Shown here in pieces: positions 1-7,804 of a stretch of 20,599 nt of DNA. The DNA lies in assembly GCA_000695325.1 (NCBI GenBank), contig AVPN01000901.1, forward strand, positions 7,936 through 28,534. Reading direction: 5' to 3'. The DNA comes from Pleurobrachia bachei. Lineage: Eukaryota > Ctenophora > Tentaculata > Cydippida > Pleurobrachiidae. Each line of letters opens with the position of its first letter. Position 1 is the stretch's first letter. The notes under the pieces are model-generated. The model searched no databases. It saw only the letters and a program-made list of their open reading frames with translations, and was not told the origin of the DNA. A program made the position numbers and the translations under genes.

Positions 1-63
<63 letters not shown>
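1..63. repeat. (CT)n microsatellite
   Basis: About 60 bases of uninterrupted CT dinucleotide at the window start, truncated by the window edge. A second (CT)n tract lies at 1547-1591, directly after the LINE relict. The relict is therefore bracketed by the same simple repeat, which suggests that it inserted into a CT tract. The opposite-strand form (GA)n occurs at 4682-4724 and 6929-6974. Confidence 0.97.
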
Positions 64-66
<3 letters not shown>

Positions 67-199
67 CACCTTTTTCGTAGGAAGTTGATTTGCTTTGGTT
101 TGCTCTCTTCACCCCTTTTACCTTGTACTTGTTACACACAATCTCTCTAAATCTCTGTCACTATTTGGATTGTTTTGATTGCTGTATTTGTGATTAATT

Positions 200-857
200 A
201 TGTCGGATAGTGCTACACGAGAGAAACATGATGCCCGTAAATCTGCATTGGGTCATCTGCTGAGTTCTGCATCCGGAAATCAGGATATAGTTCGCTGCCT
301 CAGTTTGATTGATCCAGCTCAGTCAGACAACTCTAATGCAGTACTACTTGCCAAACAGAGCAGAGCATCATTAGAAGGAGTTGCCACCTTCATGGGCATC
401 GCGGATCCGAATTTGAAGAAAGTTTTCTCAAATCGGGAGAAACTGGCTGTTGTGATTATGCGTCGTTTTAACCAGCTGACACCGTGTTTGTGTGCGGAAT
501 GCAATGTGAAATACAAGCTATCTATAGACAGTATCCCATCCATAGAGTGCCATATTTGTGGCCGTGGGGCTCACACGTGCGACTTAGTAGCTGATTCACT
601 ACAGCAGTATCAAGAGGTCACCTCCCCTCTCGCACAAACACATGGTCTGGCTGTGTTATAATTGCTACCATTCTTCCGGCACTACTGTAGTCCCTACTAC
701 TGCTACACCGGCTAATATCCCAGCCCGTTCTCGCAACAACAGTATTAGTTCACAAAGTGATCAGACTCCAGTCACAGACCTTCTAAAGGGAGCGGTCAAG
801 AGTCTCTCTGAAACTGTTGCTGTTACCGAGGAAGTAAAAGTAAGGAAGTACGAGGAA
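200..857 (+). pseudogene. LINE ORF1 fragment with PHD-like zinc finger, frameshifted
   Basis: Translation opens at ATG 200 with MSDSATREK and stays open to 661. About residues 93-125 hold a cysteine/histidine pattern: CAEC, then ECHIC, then GAHTC. The last ligand pair of a PHD finger, in the form W-x-C-x2-C (WLCYNC), is found only in the next frame, at about 642-665. A frameshift must therefore lie around 610-645. The second frame continues through a Ser/Thr/Pro-rich stretch (SISSQSDQTPVTDLL) to about 857, where ORF1 homology stops at the junction with ORF2. PHD-like fingers in ORF1 are known from CR1/Rex1/jockey-group LINEs. Naming it ORF1 rests on that pattern and on the RT remnant immediately downstream. 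It is not expected to be functional. Confidence 0.65.
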
Positions 858-1493
858 GATGCATGGCACAATGGGTGTTCGGGGTGTTCTCCTGTAGGGA
901 ACCAGAGCTGATGATCACTGTATATAAAACACTGGTCAGAAGCTTGATGGAGTACTGCTCTCCATTGTGGAGTCCACAAACCGTCGGAGACATCCAACTG
1001 CTAGAGTCTGTTCAGCGGGGTTTCACAGCGAAAATCTCGGGTATGAAGGATCTTGACTACTGGCAGCGCCTCAAAGCCCTCGACTTGATGTCTTTGCAAA
1101 GACGTCGGGATAGATATGCAGTGTTAATTATGCATAAGACATATCGGGAGTTGATACCAAACGAAACCGGTATTAGCTTCAACCGTACATCCCGCCACGG
1201 TGTCAAAGCAGAGTTACCTGACCTGTCACGGGTGAAGAGCAAAAGAACTAGCACGCTATACAGCTCTTCTTTCGGTTCCATCGGCCCTAGACTGTGGAAC
1301 TGTCTCCCGGACGATCTGAGGGAGATCGAGGACCCTGATTTATTTAAACATAAGAAAACATAAGTTGGACCTCCTTCTCCGAGATATCCCAGACCGTCCC
1401 CCTACACCTGGATATCAAGCACCAAACAGAAACTCTTTGTCTGACTGGTGTGTTGGAGCCAGTTTCAACAAACGGTGGTCCGAGTTCCTGTGA
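858..1493 (+). pseudogene. LINE ORF2 C-terminal fragment (end of reverse transcriptase protein)
   Basis: The frame holding 863-1363 reads VYKTLVRSLMEYCSPLWSP, then YWQRLKALDLMSLQRRRDRY, then a GPRLWNCLPDDLRE segment. This is the conserved C-terminal region after the RT domain of CR1/jockey-type LINEs. A stop falls at 1361-1363, but the family pattern resumes in the next frame from about 1362 (LDLLLRDIPDRP, then GYQAPNRNSLSDW) to a TGA at 1491-1493. That implies one indel near 1345-1362, in an A-rich stretch. The endonuclease and the catalytic YxDD region are absent because of the internal deletion. This is a dead fragment. Confidence 0.85.
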
Positions 1494-1544
1494 TGACCCG
1501 ACGATAATGATAAACAACTCAAAAGTATCAAAAAAGTAAGTAAG

Positions 1545-1546
<2 letters not shown>

Positions 1547-1591
<45 letters not shown>
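1547..1591. repeat. (CT)n microsatellite acting as polypyrimidine tract
   Basis: About 45 bases of CT repeat lie immediately upstream of the 3' splice site CCCTTCAG at 1591-1598. The simple repeat supplies the pyrimidine tract for the exon beginning at 1599. The LINE relict ends directly upstream of it. Confidence 0.9.
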
Positions 1592-1594
<3 letters not shown>

Positions 1595-1598
1595 TCAG

Positions 1599-1737
1599 TA
1601 TAAGAGTAGGCAAGAATGTTAGTGGGGGCAAGGTATACGAGATATGCGATATAGAAGAGGCAGAGCGAATACCAATCCTCATTTTCCTGGGGATATTCAT
1701 CTCTCTGTGCATCATCACCTTTGTCATCTCGTTTCAG
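1599..1737 (+). CDS. Class C GPCR, internal exon (TM5 region)
   Basis: The exon lies between an acceptor (pyrimidine tract plus TTCAG, ending 1598) and a donor (CAG|GTATGT at 1735-1743). The open frame reads IRVGKNVSGG, then a CDIEEAERIP segment, then a hydrophobic helix ILIFLGIFISLCIITFVISF, ending in phase 0 after Gln. Joined to the next exon it gives a TM5 followed by ARKLP-x3-NE, the signature third intracellular loop of class C GPCRs (mGluR, CaSR and relatives). The exon begins one base into a codon, so the upstream exon must end in phase 1 and lies outside the window. The 139-bp exon was found by reading the splice signals and has no start codon of its own. Confidence 0.85.
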
Positions 1738-2706
1738 GTATGTCACTACACTGGCAAGTGCCCCGGGGCCCAACCACTACTGTCCTTGACCACTCCCCAC
1801 TCTATACCATGTTACTGAATGAACCTTCCAGCTCCTGCCAGAGCATATTGGCCTGATGCTATCATTTCGCGAGAACTGCGGTAGCATTGGCCTGATAGCT
1901 GAGCTCTCAATCACCTCCTACCAGTACCATTGATAGATTAAGGGCTAAATAGACATTTGACCATCTATTGAGCTAGTCAACTCATTCAAATCTACGTCAT
2001 TATCTGAACCATATCTTGAACAGTTGAACTAGATAGTTTAGTATTGACGATCTGTTCAAAATATGGTTCAGTCTTCAGATAGTGACGCACTTCAGACCAT
2101 TATTTACAGATACTAGATTTAGCTAGATAGTAAGGAGTACCTAACAAAGATGGTTATGATATTGCTTGATTTAAGTTTAAAACTAGTTAAGAGATGTCAG
2201 TCGACAAAGATTCTATAGTGTAAGAGTACATTAGCCCTAAGAGTAGATTAGCTCTCGATGGCTATCAGCCCAACAAGACATAACTACCTAGGCCTAGGCC
2301 TCATGTTATAACACTGCCTTTTGTTATTACTAAAAGCCCATTAGTATTACGGATTGTTAGGTAAGACCTTGTAATAAAATGCATTTCGATAATACAAAAC
2401 GAACACTGTCTAGACTATAAATCGTTTAGCGGGCAAGCTATAATACGTAACAAGATTCTACCCTCCCGCAATCGACAGTCTTTGCCCCTGAACAATATTA
2501 AAACCATCTGGCTTTATTGTAATCAATGGTAATCGAGCAGCCGATTTGTAGTATAGTGGGGTAGTCAATATTGAAAAGTTTTTTCCCAGTCACATATATC
2601 TTACGTTTCACATTTCTAGTCAATGACCATTGACCCCCATCTTCCTTATCACTAATCACTATCCCGATCTCCTCATATCACTAAGTCTAACCCTCCCTCA
2701 TTTCAG
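1738..2706 (+). other. Intron of class C GPCR gene (969 bp)
   Basis: The intron starts GTATGT and ends with a pyrimidine-rich CCTCCCTCATTTCAG. Removing it joins a Phe-Gln codon pair to Ala-Arg-Lys-Leu-Pro in phase 0. It is AT-rich with no coding potential that I can recognise. It contains a long imperfect inverted repeat (arms 1994-2023 and 2052-2087), listed separately. Confidence 0.85.
1994..2087. repeat. Imperfect inverted repeat in intron
   Basis: The left arm, 1994-2023, contains CTGAACCATAT and TTGAACAG. The right arm, 2052-2087, contains CTGTTCAA and ATATGGTTCAG. The arms are close reverse complements, with a 28-base loop and a small insertion in the right arm that duplicates TTCAG. 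Partial similarity continues outward (CTAGATAG-like strings near 2110-2125). This could be an old hairpin-forming MITE-like element, but I see no clear target-site duplication. Confidence 0.55.
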
Positions 2707-3093
2707 GCCAGGAAGCTACCAACCAACTACAACGAGGTCACCTTTACCTGGTTTACCGTGTTCACAATTGACGTCATAATAATATCCTTTCTCGCTGTTA
2801 ACTTCACTACAGGCCATACTGGGGATCAGGAGGGAGCTGTGGAGCCTCTATTCCGGATCCCCGAGGTGGTGGCTCTGATCACAACCTTCAGCTCATATCT
2901 CATACTCTCCATGTTGTTCCTGCAGAAAGTCTGGATTATTTATTTTAAACCGGGCCAGAACAAGATACATAACTTCCCTGAGTCGCCCACGATCAAGATG
3001 AAGAGGTATAGGAAGGAGAGCACGAGGTTGGCTCCAGATCTTGTTAAAACACCTTCTAGTGGAGCTGGGTTACTGGGACTCACTCCCATATAA
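2707..3093 (+). CDS. Class C GPCR, terminal exon (TM6, TM7, C-tail)
   Basis: The exon begins right after TTTCAG at 2706, in frame as ARKLPTNYNEVTFTWF. The ARKLP-x-N-x-NE motif marks the third intracellular loop to TM6 of metabotropic glutamate-like class C receptors. TM6 follows (FTVFTIDVIIISFLAVNF), then a short extracellular loop (HTGDQEGAVEP). TM7 is about VVALITTFSSYLILSMLFLQ, then KVWIIYFKPGQNK, which matches the usual 'PK-hydrophobic-P-x-x-N' end of class C TM7. The short basic tail (KMKRYRKE) stops with TAA at 3091-3093. The encoded part covers only the last transmembrane helices. The ligand-binding ectodomain lies upstream of the window, so the ligand is unknown. Confidence 0.85.
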   Translation, partial: ARKLPTNYNEVTFTWFTVFTIDVIIISFLAVNFTTGHTGDQEGAVEPLFRIPEVVALITTFSSYLILSMLFLQKVWIIYFKPGQNKIHNFPESPTIKMKRYRKESTRLAPDLVKTPSSGAGLLGLTPI

Positions 3094-3565
3094 TAGACTG
3101 TGAGGTATTAGCTGGGCAAATGGGGTAAGGCCCAATATTTTATACCCATAGACCTATAACTATAGATTTCTGAACTGTTTAATCTTATGATAAGCACGTG
3201 TTTTGACTTTTGAGTTGTGATTGAGTGCATTGGAAGGACGTCTGAAGTTTTGGGTGTTTTGGGTGTTGGGTACGGGAAGTTTCTACAAGGAACAATGAGG
3301 TGTGAAGAGATGTTTTACCTTTTACATTTAAATTTCTTTTTTGAGATCGTTTGTTTCAATTGTACATATCATGTTTGAGATGGTCAAGAGAAGCGGTCAT
3401 CACATGGAGAAAGAGCACAGTATATGGCGGGAACATGATCCCAATTAGTTCTGAACAATCAGTTAATTGACCCAAATATACACACTGTGCATCACCCCTA
3501 ATTGTCCCTGTCATGTTTTGTTCGGGTATGCTGCTAGCATGCTGATCCCCTGCTTTTTGGGTTCA

Positions 3566-3571
3566 AATAAA
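3566..3571 (+). terminator. Candidate polyadenylation signal AATAAA
   Basis: This is the only canonical AATAAA downstream of the class C receptor stop (3093) before the next gene. It would give a 3' UTR of roughly 490-500 bases. A T/G-containing stretch follows at 3580-3620. This is sequence motif evidence only. Confidence 0.5.
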
Positions 3572-3692
3572 GTATGCTAGAGCTGCTCCTTCGTCATAGA
3601 TCTTGCTGGATCTTGACCTGTCAGTAGTGCCCCTTTGCCAATGGCTACAGACAACCCTCAATTTTGCAGGAAGCGACTCGGACTAACTTCCT

Positions 3693-3811
3693 GTAAAATT
3701 GTACATTTCCTGAGTACACACACAAAACGCGGTATGAAAATGTACTGTAGAATTGTACATTTCCTGATTAAGTACACAGTACACACACAAAACGCGGTAT
3801 GATAATGTACT
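3693..3811. repeat. Two-copy tandem repeat (54 and 65 bp)
   Basis: Unit 1 (3693-3746) and unit 2 (3747-3811) share GTACATTTCCTGA, then GTACACACACAAAACGCGG and ATGTACT. Unit 2 has an extra 11 bases (around TTAAGTACACA), itself a small duplication of the GTACACA string. It is non-coding with no recognised function. Confidence 0.8.
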
Positions 3812-4679
3812 CGCGCGCACAGAAGTCTACTTTAAAATGCCCGCGTGTTACGACAATGTAGTCTCTGTCTGTCCAAGCTTGGTCCATTTTGCCCAGCTCG
3901 ACCCCCGCGAGCTCCGATGGTTCGTATTGGGCCACGGTAGCCCGGCTACCGTATTCATTAGCTGTCGTCTGAGAAGGTCCCGGACATCGTTTCCCAGCAT
4001 GGACCAGCAGGGGTGTTTGGTAATGAAATGACTTGCAGGCACGATAAAATATGCCTTACTACCGCGATGCCTTCCTATCCGAAGTTAACATGTTGGAGGA
4101 GAGAGAAAGGGAGAAGGGGAGAAAGAGAGAATAATAAAAACTAAAAAGCTGAATCCTCCATCCGAAGGATAGGGATCGACTCTAAGAGGGAGAGAGCGAG
4201 AGGAAGAGCGACATCTGAAATGCCGGTAATCGGGCGGTAATCATCGATCTAGCTTTTGTCAATGGTACCTGTGTGCTTTTTCTTTCTAGTTTCTATGTTT
4301 AGAGAGCGATTAGATAGAAAGGGTGGCATCTTCCTTATATCATTTTATTTTCCCGACTGTCTTCCACGCATGTGCCGTGCATGCACAATTCGACTGTTTT
4401 GGCACATGTTGCCCGGGTAACGACAGGGCACATGCACATGGCACATGCACCTCACGCACATATAATAGATTAAGATAGGGGAATGATCTCCCAGCATTAT
4501 CCCATTTTCTATAGGTGTGCACAATATGTCGACCACTTAGTGGTTTTATATAAGCTACTGTTGGCATTTTCCTTGTTTCTTGTTCTTTGTTTGTCTCGTA
4601 TGAAATTAGGTTGCCCTTCTTGCTCACAGGCCTCCCTTTGTCTGAATTACAATGCCAGGTTGGTACCTCCGCTAAACCC

Positions 4680-4681
<2 letters not shown>

Positions 4682-4724
<43 letters not shown>
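4682..4724. repeat. (GA)n microsatellite
   Basis: A run of GA dinucleotide followed by AAAAGGGGGG and a second GA stretch to about 4762. The corresponding tract in the duplicated copy is at 6929-6974, with a slightly different composition. This is the only place where the two copies differ in length. Confidence 0.95.
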
Positions 4725-4730
<6 letters not shown>

Positions 4731-4839
4731 GGGGAGAGAGAGAGAGAAAAGGGGGAGAGAGAGTGTGTGGTTGTGTGTAGATACGAATATAAGTTTTTAA
4801 TTGTTCATACTTATATCGTGCTGGTTAGATCTACCTAGA

Positions 4840-5558
4840 GGTAACGTAGTATGTAACTAATTTCATAACTTTGTTTGATAAAACTGATCCTGCACTTGCT
4901 ATTGTCTATTGAGATTGTAATCACTCAGAGGAAGAAATTGCTGAGTTGAGCCACCTAACACTGTGTCTGTGCTAGACATATGAAAAATTCAAAGGATTGG
5001 CGAAAGATCTGGAAAGCAAGATGGAAACAGGGAAGAACCTTTACATGAGAGCAAGGGTGTGAGAGCAAGGGCGAAAAAGAAACTGCGGAGATGTGACTAT
5101 TCTAACGTTCAAGTTTTTTCAACTGTTCACCCCAACTCGTGCCTGTGTAGTTTGTGAAATTGATCTTTTCTGACGTTAACATGTGATAGACGTTATGAGA
5201 ACGTTGGGCTCTAGTATAATATAAGTATCTAGAGAGAGAGAGATGGAGAGGGGTTAATAGTTAATTAATACCATCAAGGATATTCTAGGATAATCGGTGA
5301 TCGAGATGGATGGAGGGGGCAAAGCATAGCCCCTCCATTAGACGACACATTAAACATCGCTTAACGACGCATTAAACATCGCTTGGCTATAATATATCTC
5401 TTGGCTTTAATATACTACTATGCCTATATTTGCTATGTTACCCTTCCTTCTACAATGCCTATATTTGCTATCTACACTTACCCTGCGACGATCAGAGGTA
5501 CCTGGTACAGTCGAACCAAAATATCTCTAACCCACTATCCACCCTAATCTAGTGTTAA
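4840..5558 (+). promoter_or_regulatory. Upstream region of receptor gene (copy 1), with short direct repeats
   Basis: No gene is recognised in this stretch, which precedes the receptor ATG at 5559. It holds a 22-bp direct repeat (5341-5362 and 5363-5384, core CATTAAACATCGCTT) and a 17-bp direct repeat (5420-5436 and 5455-5471, ATGCCTATATTTGCTAT). AT-rich strings such as TATAATATATC lie near 5388. It should contain the promoter and 5' UTR, but no transcription start can be assigned. The same elements recur in the second copy about 2246 bases downstream. Confidence 0.4.
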
Positions 5559-6800
5559 ATGCATCGACTGCTAATCTTTCTACTACTGCTCGCGGCAGGA
5601 TGGACTGATAACACGGATTTTACGTTCCAGTTGGTTTCCAAGGATGGCCGGGTCTCCGGAGCGGACCACCCTGATATTAGTGTAGGTCTCCTCATTGTAT
5701 CAGCCAAACACAGTGGAGTCCACGAGTATGGAACCCTTGATTGGGATACCATTAATGACCAACCTCACCTCGATCGAAGTTTTGCTGTGGCGTGCGGTCA
5801 AATGGGCTTTGCAACTGCGGTGAGTATTTTCCCGGTGACCAATAGTTACCTTGCTAACAAAATAAAGTTCAACGACATCGAGAACTTCCAATCTTATTCT
5901 GTCTGCTTTGGTTTAGAGGTATCTTGGGATTCTTGTTCGGAGAGATCAATTAAGCTTGACAAAGTTCCAACCACGTTCGTCGGTCTCAAGTGTCTGACGC
6001 AGCAAGAGCTTACCAGCAGAATTCCCACTAAGATTGGCTTTTTTGAGTTTTCTTCCGATAATGTCATATCGATGCGGGCCCCATTTCTATCTTTTCTTTT
6101 CGATAGCGACGAAAATAGCCATCACAAACCCATATCTCACCTCCTGAATCCACTGGAATCGATTGGTTATTGTGCCTCGAACACACACCAGCTGTTTGTA
6201 ACCACAATCAGCAGTCTACTTATTACAACCCAGTTGACTCCGATTACCAGCATGCCTGTCCTGAGTACTGACTTTACCACCAGCGAAAACAACGGCATCC
6301 CACCCTTCTTTGGTGACCCCTTAGCATCTCCTTTGTTCTTTTGCCATGATCAAAATATTGAATCACAGAATTCAAAGCAGTACCCATTATCATGTTCCGA
6401 CAATATGCTCATATTTGTTGATAAAGTTACTCCAGAAATAGTCAACGGCACGGAAACATTGCCCTACGCGAGAGATCGATGCAATTGGCTTACTTTGTGT
6501 GATCATGATCTTAAAAACCAGTTCCCCTCGGCTACAGAAGCGTTCTATGTGAGTTACACGTGCACTTCAAACTATAAATTTAGTTTCTCTGTTGATAATT
6601 CCAGAATAGAAGAAAATGAAAACTGGGTGAACGAGAGACACCTGGGCAGGGGGCATCTACATGTGAACATAACGTCGGAGGGAGTAACCGTAAGATCTGG
6701 TTACTTCATGAGTGATCCTAAGCATAAGCCGGATGAAGAAATGAAACTTTACTTCTGCAACATGTGCACAATATGTCGACCACTTAGTGGTTTTATATAA
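5559..6800 (+). CDS. Receptor N-terminal ectodomain, copy 1, chimeric at 3' end
   Basis: This 413-codon ORF starts at ATG 5559 with a classical signal peptide (MHRLLIFLLLLAAGWT). Residues about 15-95 read like a degenerate SRCR-type module: GRVSG, then VGLLIVSAKHSG, then AVACGQMGFATAVS, with the C-x-x-x-GF ending seen repeatedly further along the gene. Residues after about 400 are not receptor. At 6762 the sequence jumps to the start of the second duplication copy, adding about 12 out-of-context residues and a stop (6798-6800). As drawn it would make a truncated secreted fragment. It is the undamaged version of the N-terminal coding sequence, because copy 2 is broken by three complemented blocks. 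The start is chosen for the signal peptide, although the bases before it are a weak initiation context. Confidence 0.75.
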   Translation: MHRLLIFLLLLAAGWTDNTDFTFQLVSKDGRVSGADHPDISVGLLIVSAKHSGVHEYGTLDWDTINDQPHLDRSFAVACGQMGFATAVSIFPVTNSYLANKIKFNDIENFQSYSVCFGLEVSWDSCSERSIKLDKVPTTFVGLKCLTQQELTSRIPTKIGFFEFSSDNVISMRAPFLSFLFDSDENSHHKPISHLLNPLESIGYCASNTHQLFVTTISSLLITTQLTPITSMPVLSTDFTTSENNGIPPFFGDPLASPLFFCHDQNIESQNSKQYPLSCSDNMLIFVDKVTPEIVNGTETLPYARDRCNWLTLCDHDLKNQFPSATEAFYVSYTCTSNYKFSFSVDNSRIEENENWVNERHLGRGHLHVNITSEGVTVRSGYFMSDPKHKPDEEMKLYFCNMCTICRPLSGFI

Positions 6801-6926
6801 GCTACTGTTGGCATTTTCCTTGTTTCTTGTTCTTTGTTTGTCTCGTATGAAATTAGGTTGCCCTTCTTGCTCACAGGCCTCCCTTTGTCTGAATTACAAT
6901 GCCAGGTTGGTACCTCCGCTAAACCC

Positions 6927-6928
<2 letters not shown>

Positions 6929-6974
<46 letters not shown>
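6929..6974. repeat. (GA)n microsatellite, second copy
   Basis: This is the counterpart of 4682-4724 within the duplicated unit. The small length and composition differences between the two tracts are the expected behaviour of a microsatellite or of its assembly. Confidence 0.95.
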
Positions 6975-6977
<3 letters not shown>

Positions 6978-7079
6978 GGGAGAGAGAGAGAGAAAAGGGG
7001 GAGAGAGAGTGTGTGGTTGTGTGTAGATACGAATATAAGTTTTTAATTGTTCATACTTATATCGTGCTGGTTAGATCTA

Positions 7080-7804
7080 CCTAGAGGTAACGTAGTATGT
7101 AACTAATTTCATAACTTTGTTTGATAAAACTGATCCTGCACTTGCTATTGTCTATTGAGATTGTAATCACTCAGAGGAAGAAATTGCTGAGTTGAGCCAC
7201 CTAACACTGTGTCTGTGCTAGACATATGAAAAATTCAAAGGATTGGCGAAAGATCTGGAAAGCAAGATGGAAACAGGGAAGAACCTTTACATGAGAGCAA
7301 GGGTGTGAGAGCAAGGGCGAAAAAGAAACTGCGGAGATGTGACTATTCTAACGTTCAAGTTTTTTCAACTGTTCACCCCAACTCGTGCCTGTGTAGTTTG
7401 TGAAATTGATCTTTTCTGACGTTAACATGTGATAGACGTTATGAGAACGTTGGGCTCTAGTATAATATAAGTATCTAGAGAGAGAGAGATGGAGAGGGGT
7501 TAATAGTTAATTAATACCATCAAGGATATTCTAGGATAATCGGTGATCGAGATGGATGGAGGGGGCAAAGCATAGCCCCTCCATTAGACGACACATTAAA
7601 CATCGCTTAACGACGCATTAAACATCGCTTGGCTATAATATATCTCTTGGCTTTAATATACTACTATGCCTATATTTGCTATGTTACCCTTCCTTCTACA
7701 ATGCCTATATTTGCTATCTACACTTACCCTGCGACGATCAGAGGTACCTGGTACAGTCGAACCAAAATATCTCTAACCCACTATCCACCCTAATCTAGTG
7801 TTAA
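7080..7804 (+). promoter_or_regulatory. Upstream region of receptor gene (copy 2)
   Basis: This stretch is essentially identical to 4834-5558, including the 22-bp direct repeat (about 7587-7630) and the 17-bp direct repeat (about 7666-7717). If the duplication is real, the complete receptor would be driven from this copy. No recognisable gene is present. Confidence 0.4.

Larger units (their letters stand above)
64..1545 (+). mobile_element. Internally deleted LINE (CR1/jockey-like non-LTR retrotransposon) relict
   Basis: The block holds the 5' part of a LINE ORF1 (from 200) and, after an abrupt junction near 858, only the last ~210 codons of the reverse-transcriptase ORF (to 1493). A short 3' UTR follows and ends in an A-rich stretch with GTAAGTAAGTA near 1536-1546. 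Such short tandem 3' tails are typical of CR1/L2/jockey-type LINEs. Most of ORF1 and nearly all of ORF2, including endonuclease and catalytic RT motifs, are missing, so the copy cannot move by itself. CT microsatellites flank both sides and hide any target-site duplication. The element sits in an intron of the class C GPCR gene, just upstream of the exon at 1599. Family assignment below the non-LTR level is tentative. Confidence 0.8.
3094..4515 (+). other. 3' UTR and intergenic region
   Basis: No convincing coding region was found in this 1.4-kb stretch. It starts as the 3' UTR of the class C receptor and holds one AATAAA (3566-3571). It also holds a 54/65-bp tandem repeat (3693-3811), a 19-bp near-perfect palindrome at 3934-3952, a purine-rich GA-type stretch (about 4094-4135), and a stretch rich in repeated GCACATG strings (about 4400-4450). 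The short ORFs present lack family motifs and look like chance. Confidence 0.6.
4516..6762. repeat. 2.25-kb tandem direct duplication, copy 1
   Basis: This unit begins at TGTGCACAATATGTCGACC and is repeated from 6763. The offset is 2247 bases, dropping to 2246 after the GA microsatellite, which differs slightly between copies. It includes about 1 kb upstream of the receptor start codon plus about 1.2 kb of N-terminal coding sequence. Outside the GA tract and three special blocks in copy 2, I find only two differing bases (5680-5681 GT versus 7926-7927 AC). Such identity means either a very recent duplication or an assembly duplication. Confidence 0.95.

Noticed and set aside
1644-1856. ORF starting MRYRRGRANTNPHF
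   Set aside because: It overlaps the class C exon in another frame. The true frame there encodes TM5 and splices at 1737.
3837-4042. Two overlapping opposite-strand short ORFs and the palindrome at 3934-3952
   Set aside because: About 64 codons each, with no family motif and no codon or splice evidence. The 19-bp palindrome alone is too short to assign a function.
4340-4683. Small ORFs in the GCACATG-rich stretch
   Set aside because: They are short and overlapping on both strands, with repeat-driven composition and no homology that I recognise.
4587-4838. ORFs with Arg-Glu repeats across the (GA)n tracts (also 6834-7046)
   Set aside because: They are generated by GA microsatellite translation. 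There are no domains, and the tract lies in upstream non-coding sequence.
4980-5070. Short charged frame (YEKFKGLAKDLESK) upstream of the receptor start
   Set aside because: It is about 27 codons between stops and has no start or splice signals. It could be a transposon crumb, but there is not enough to call it.
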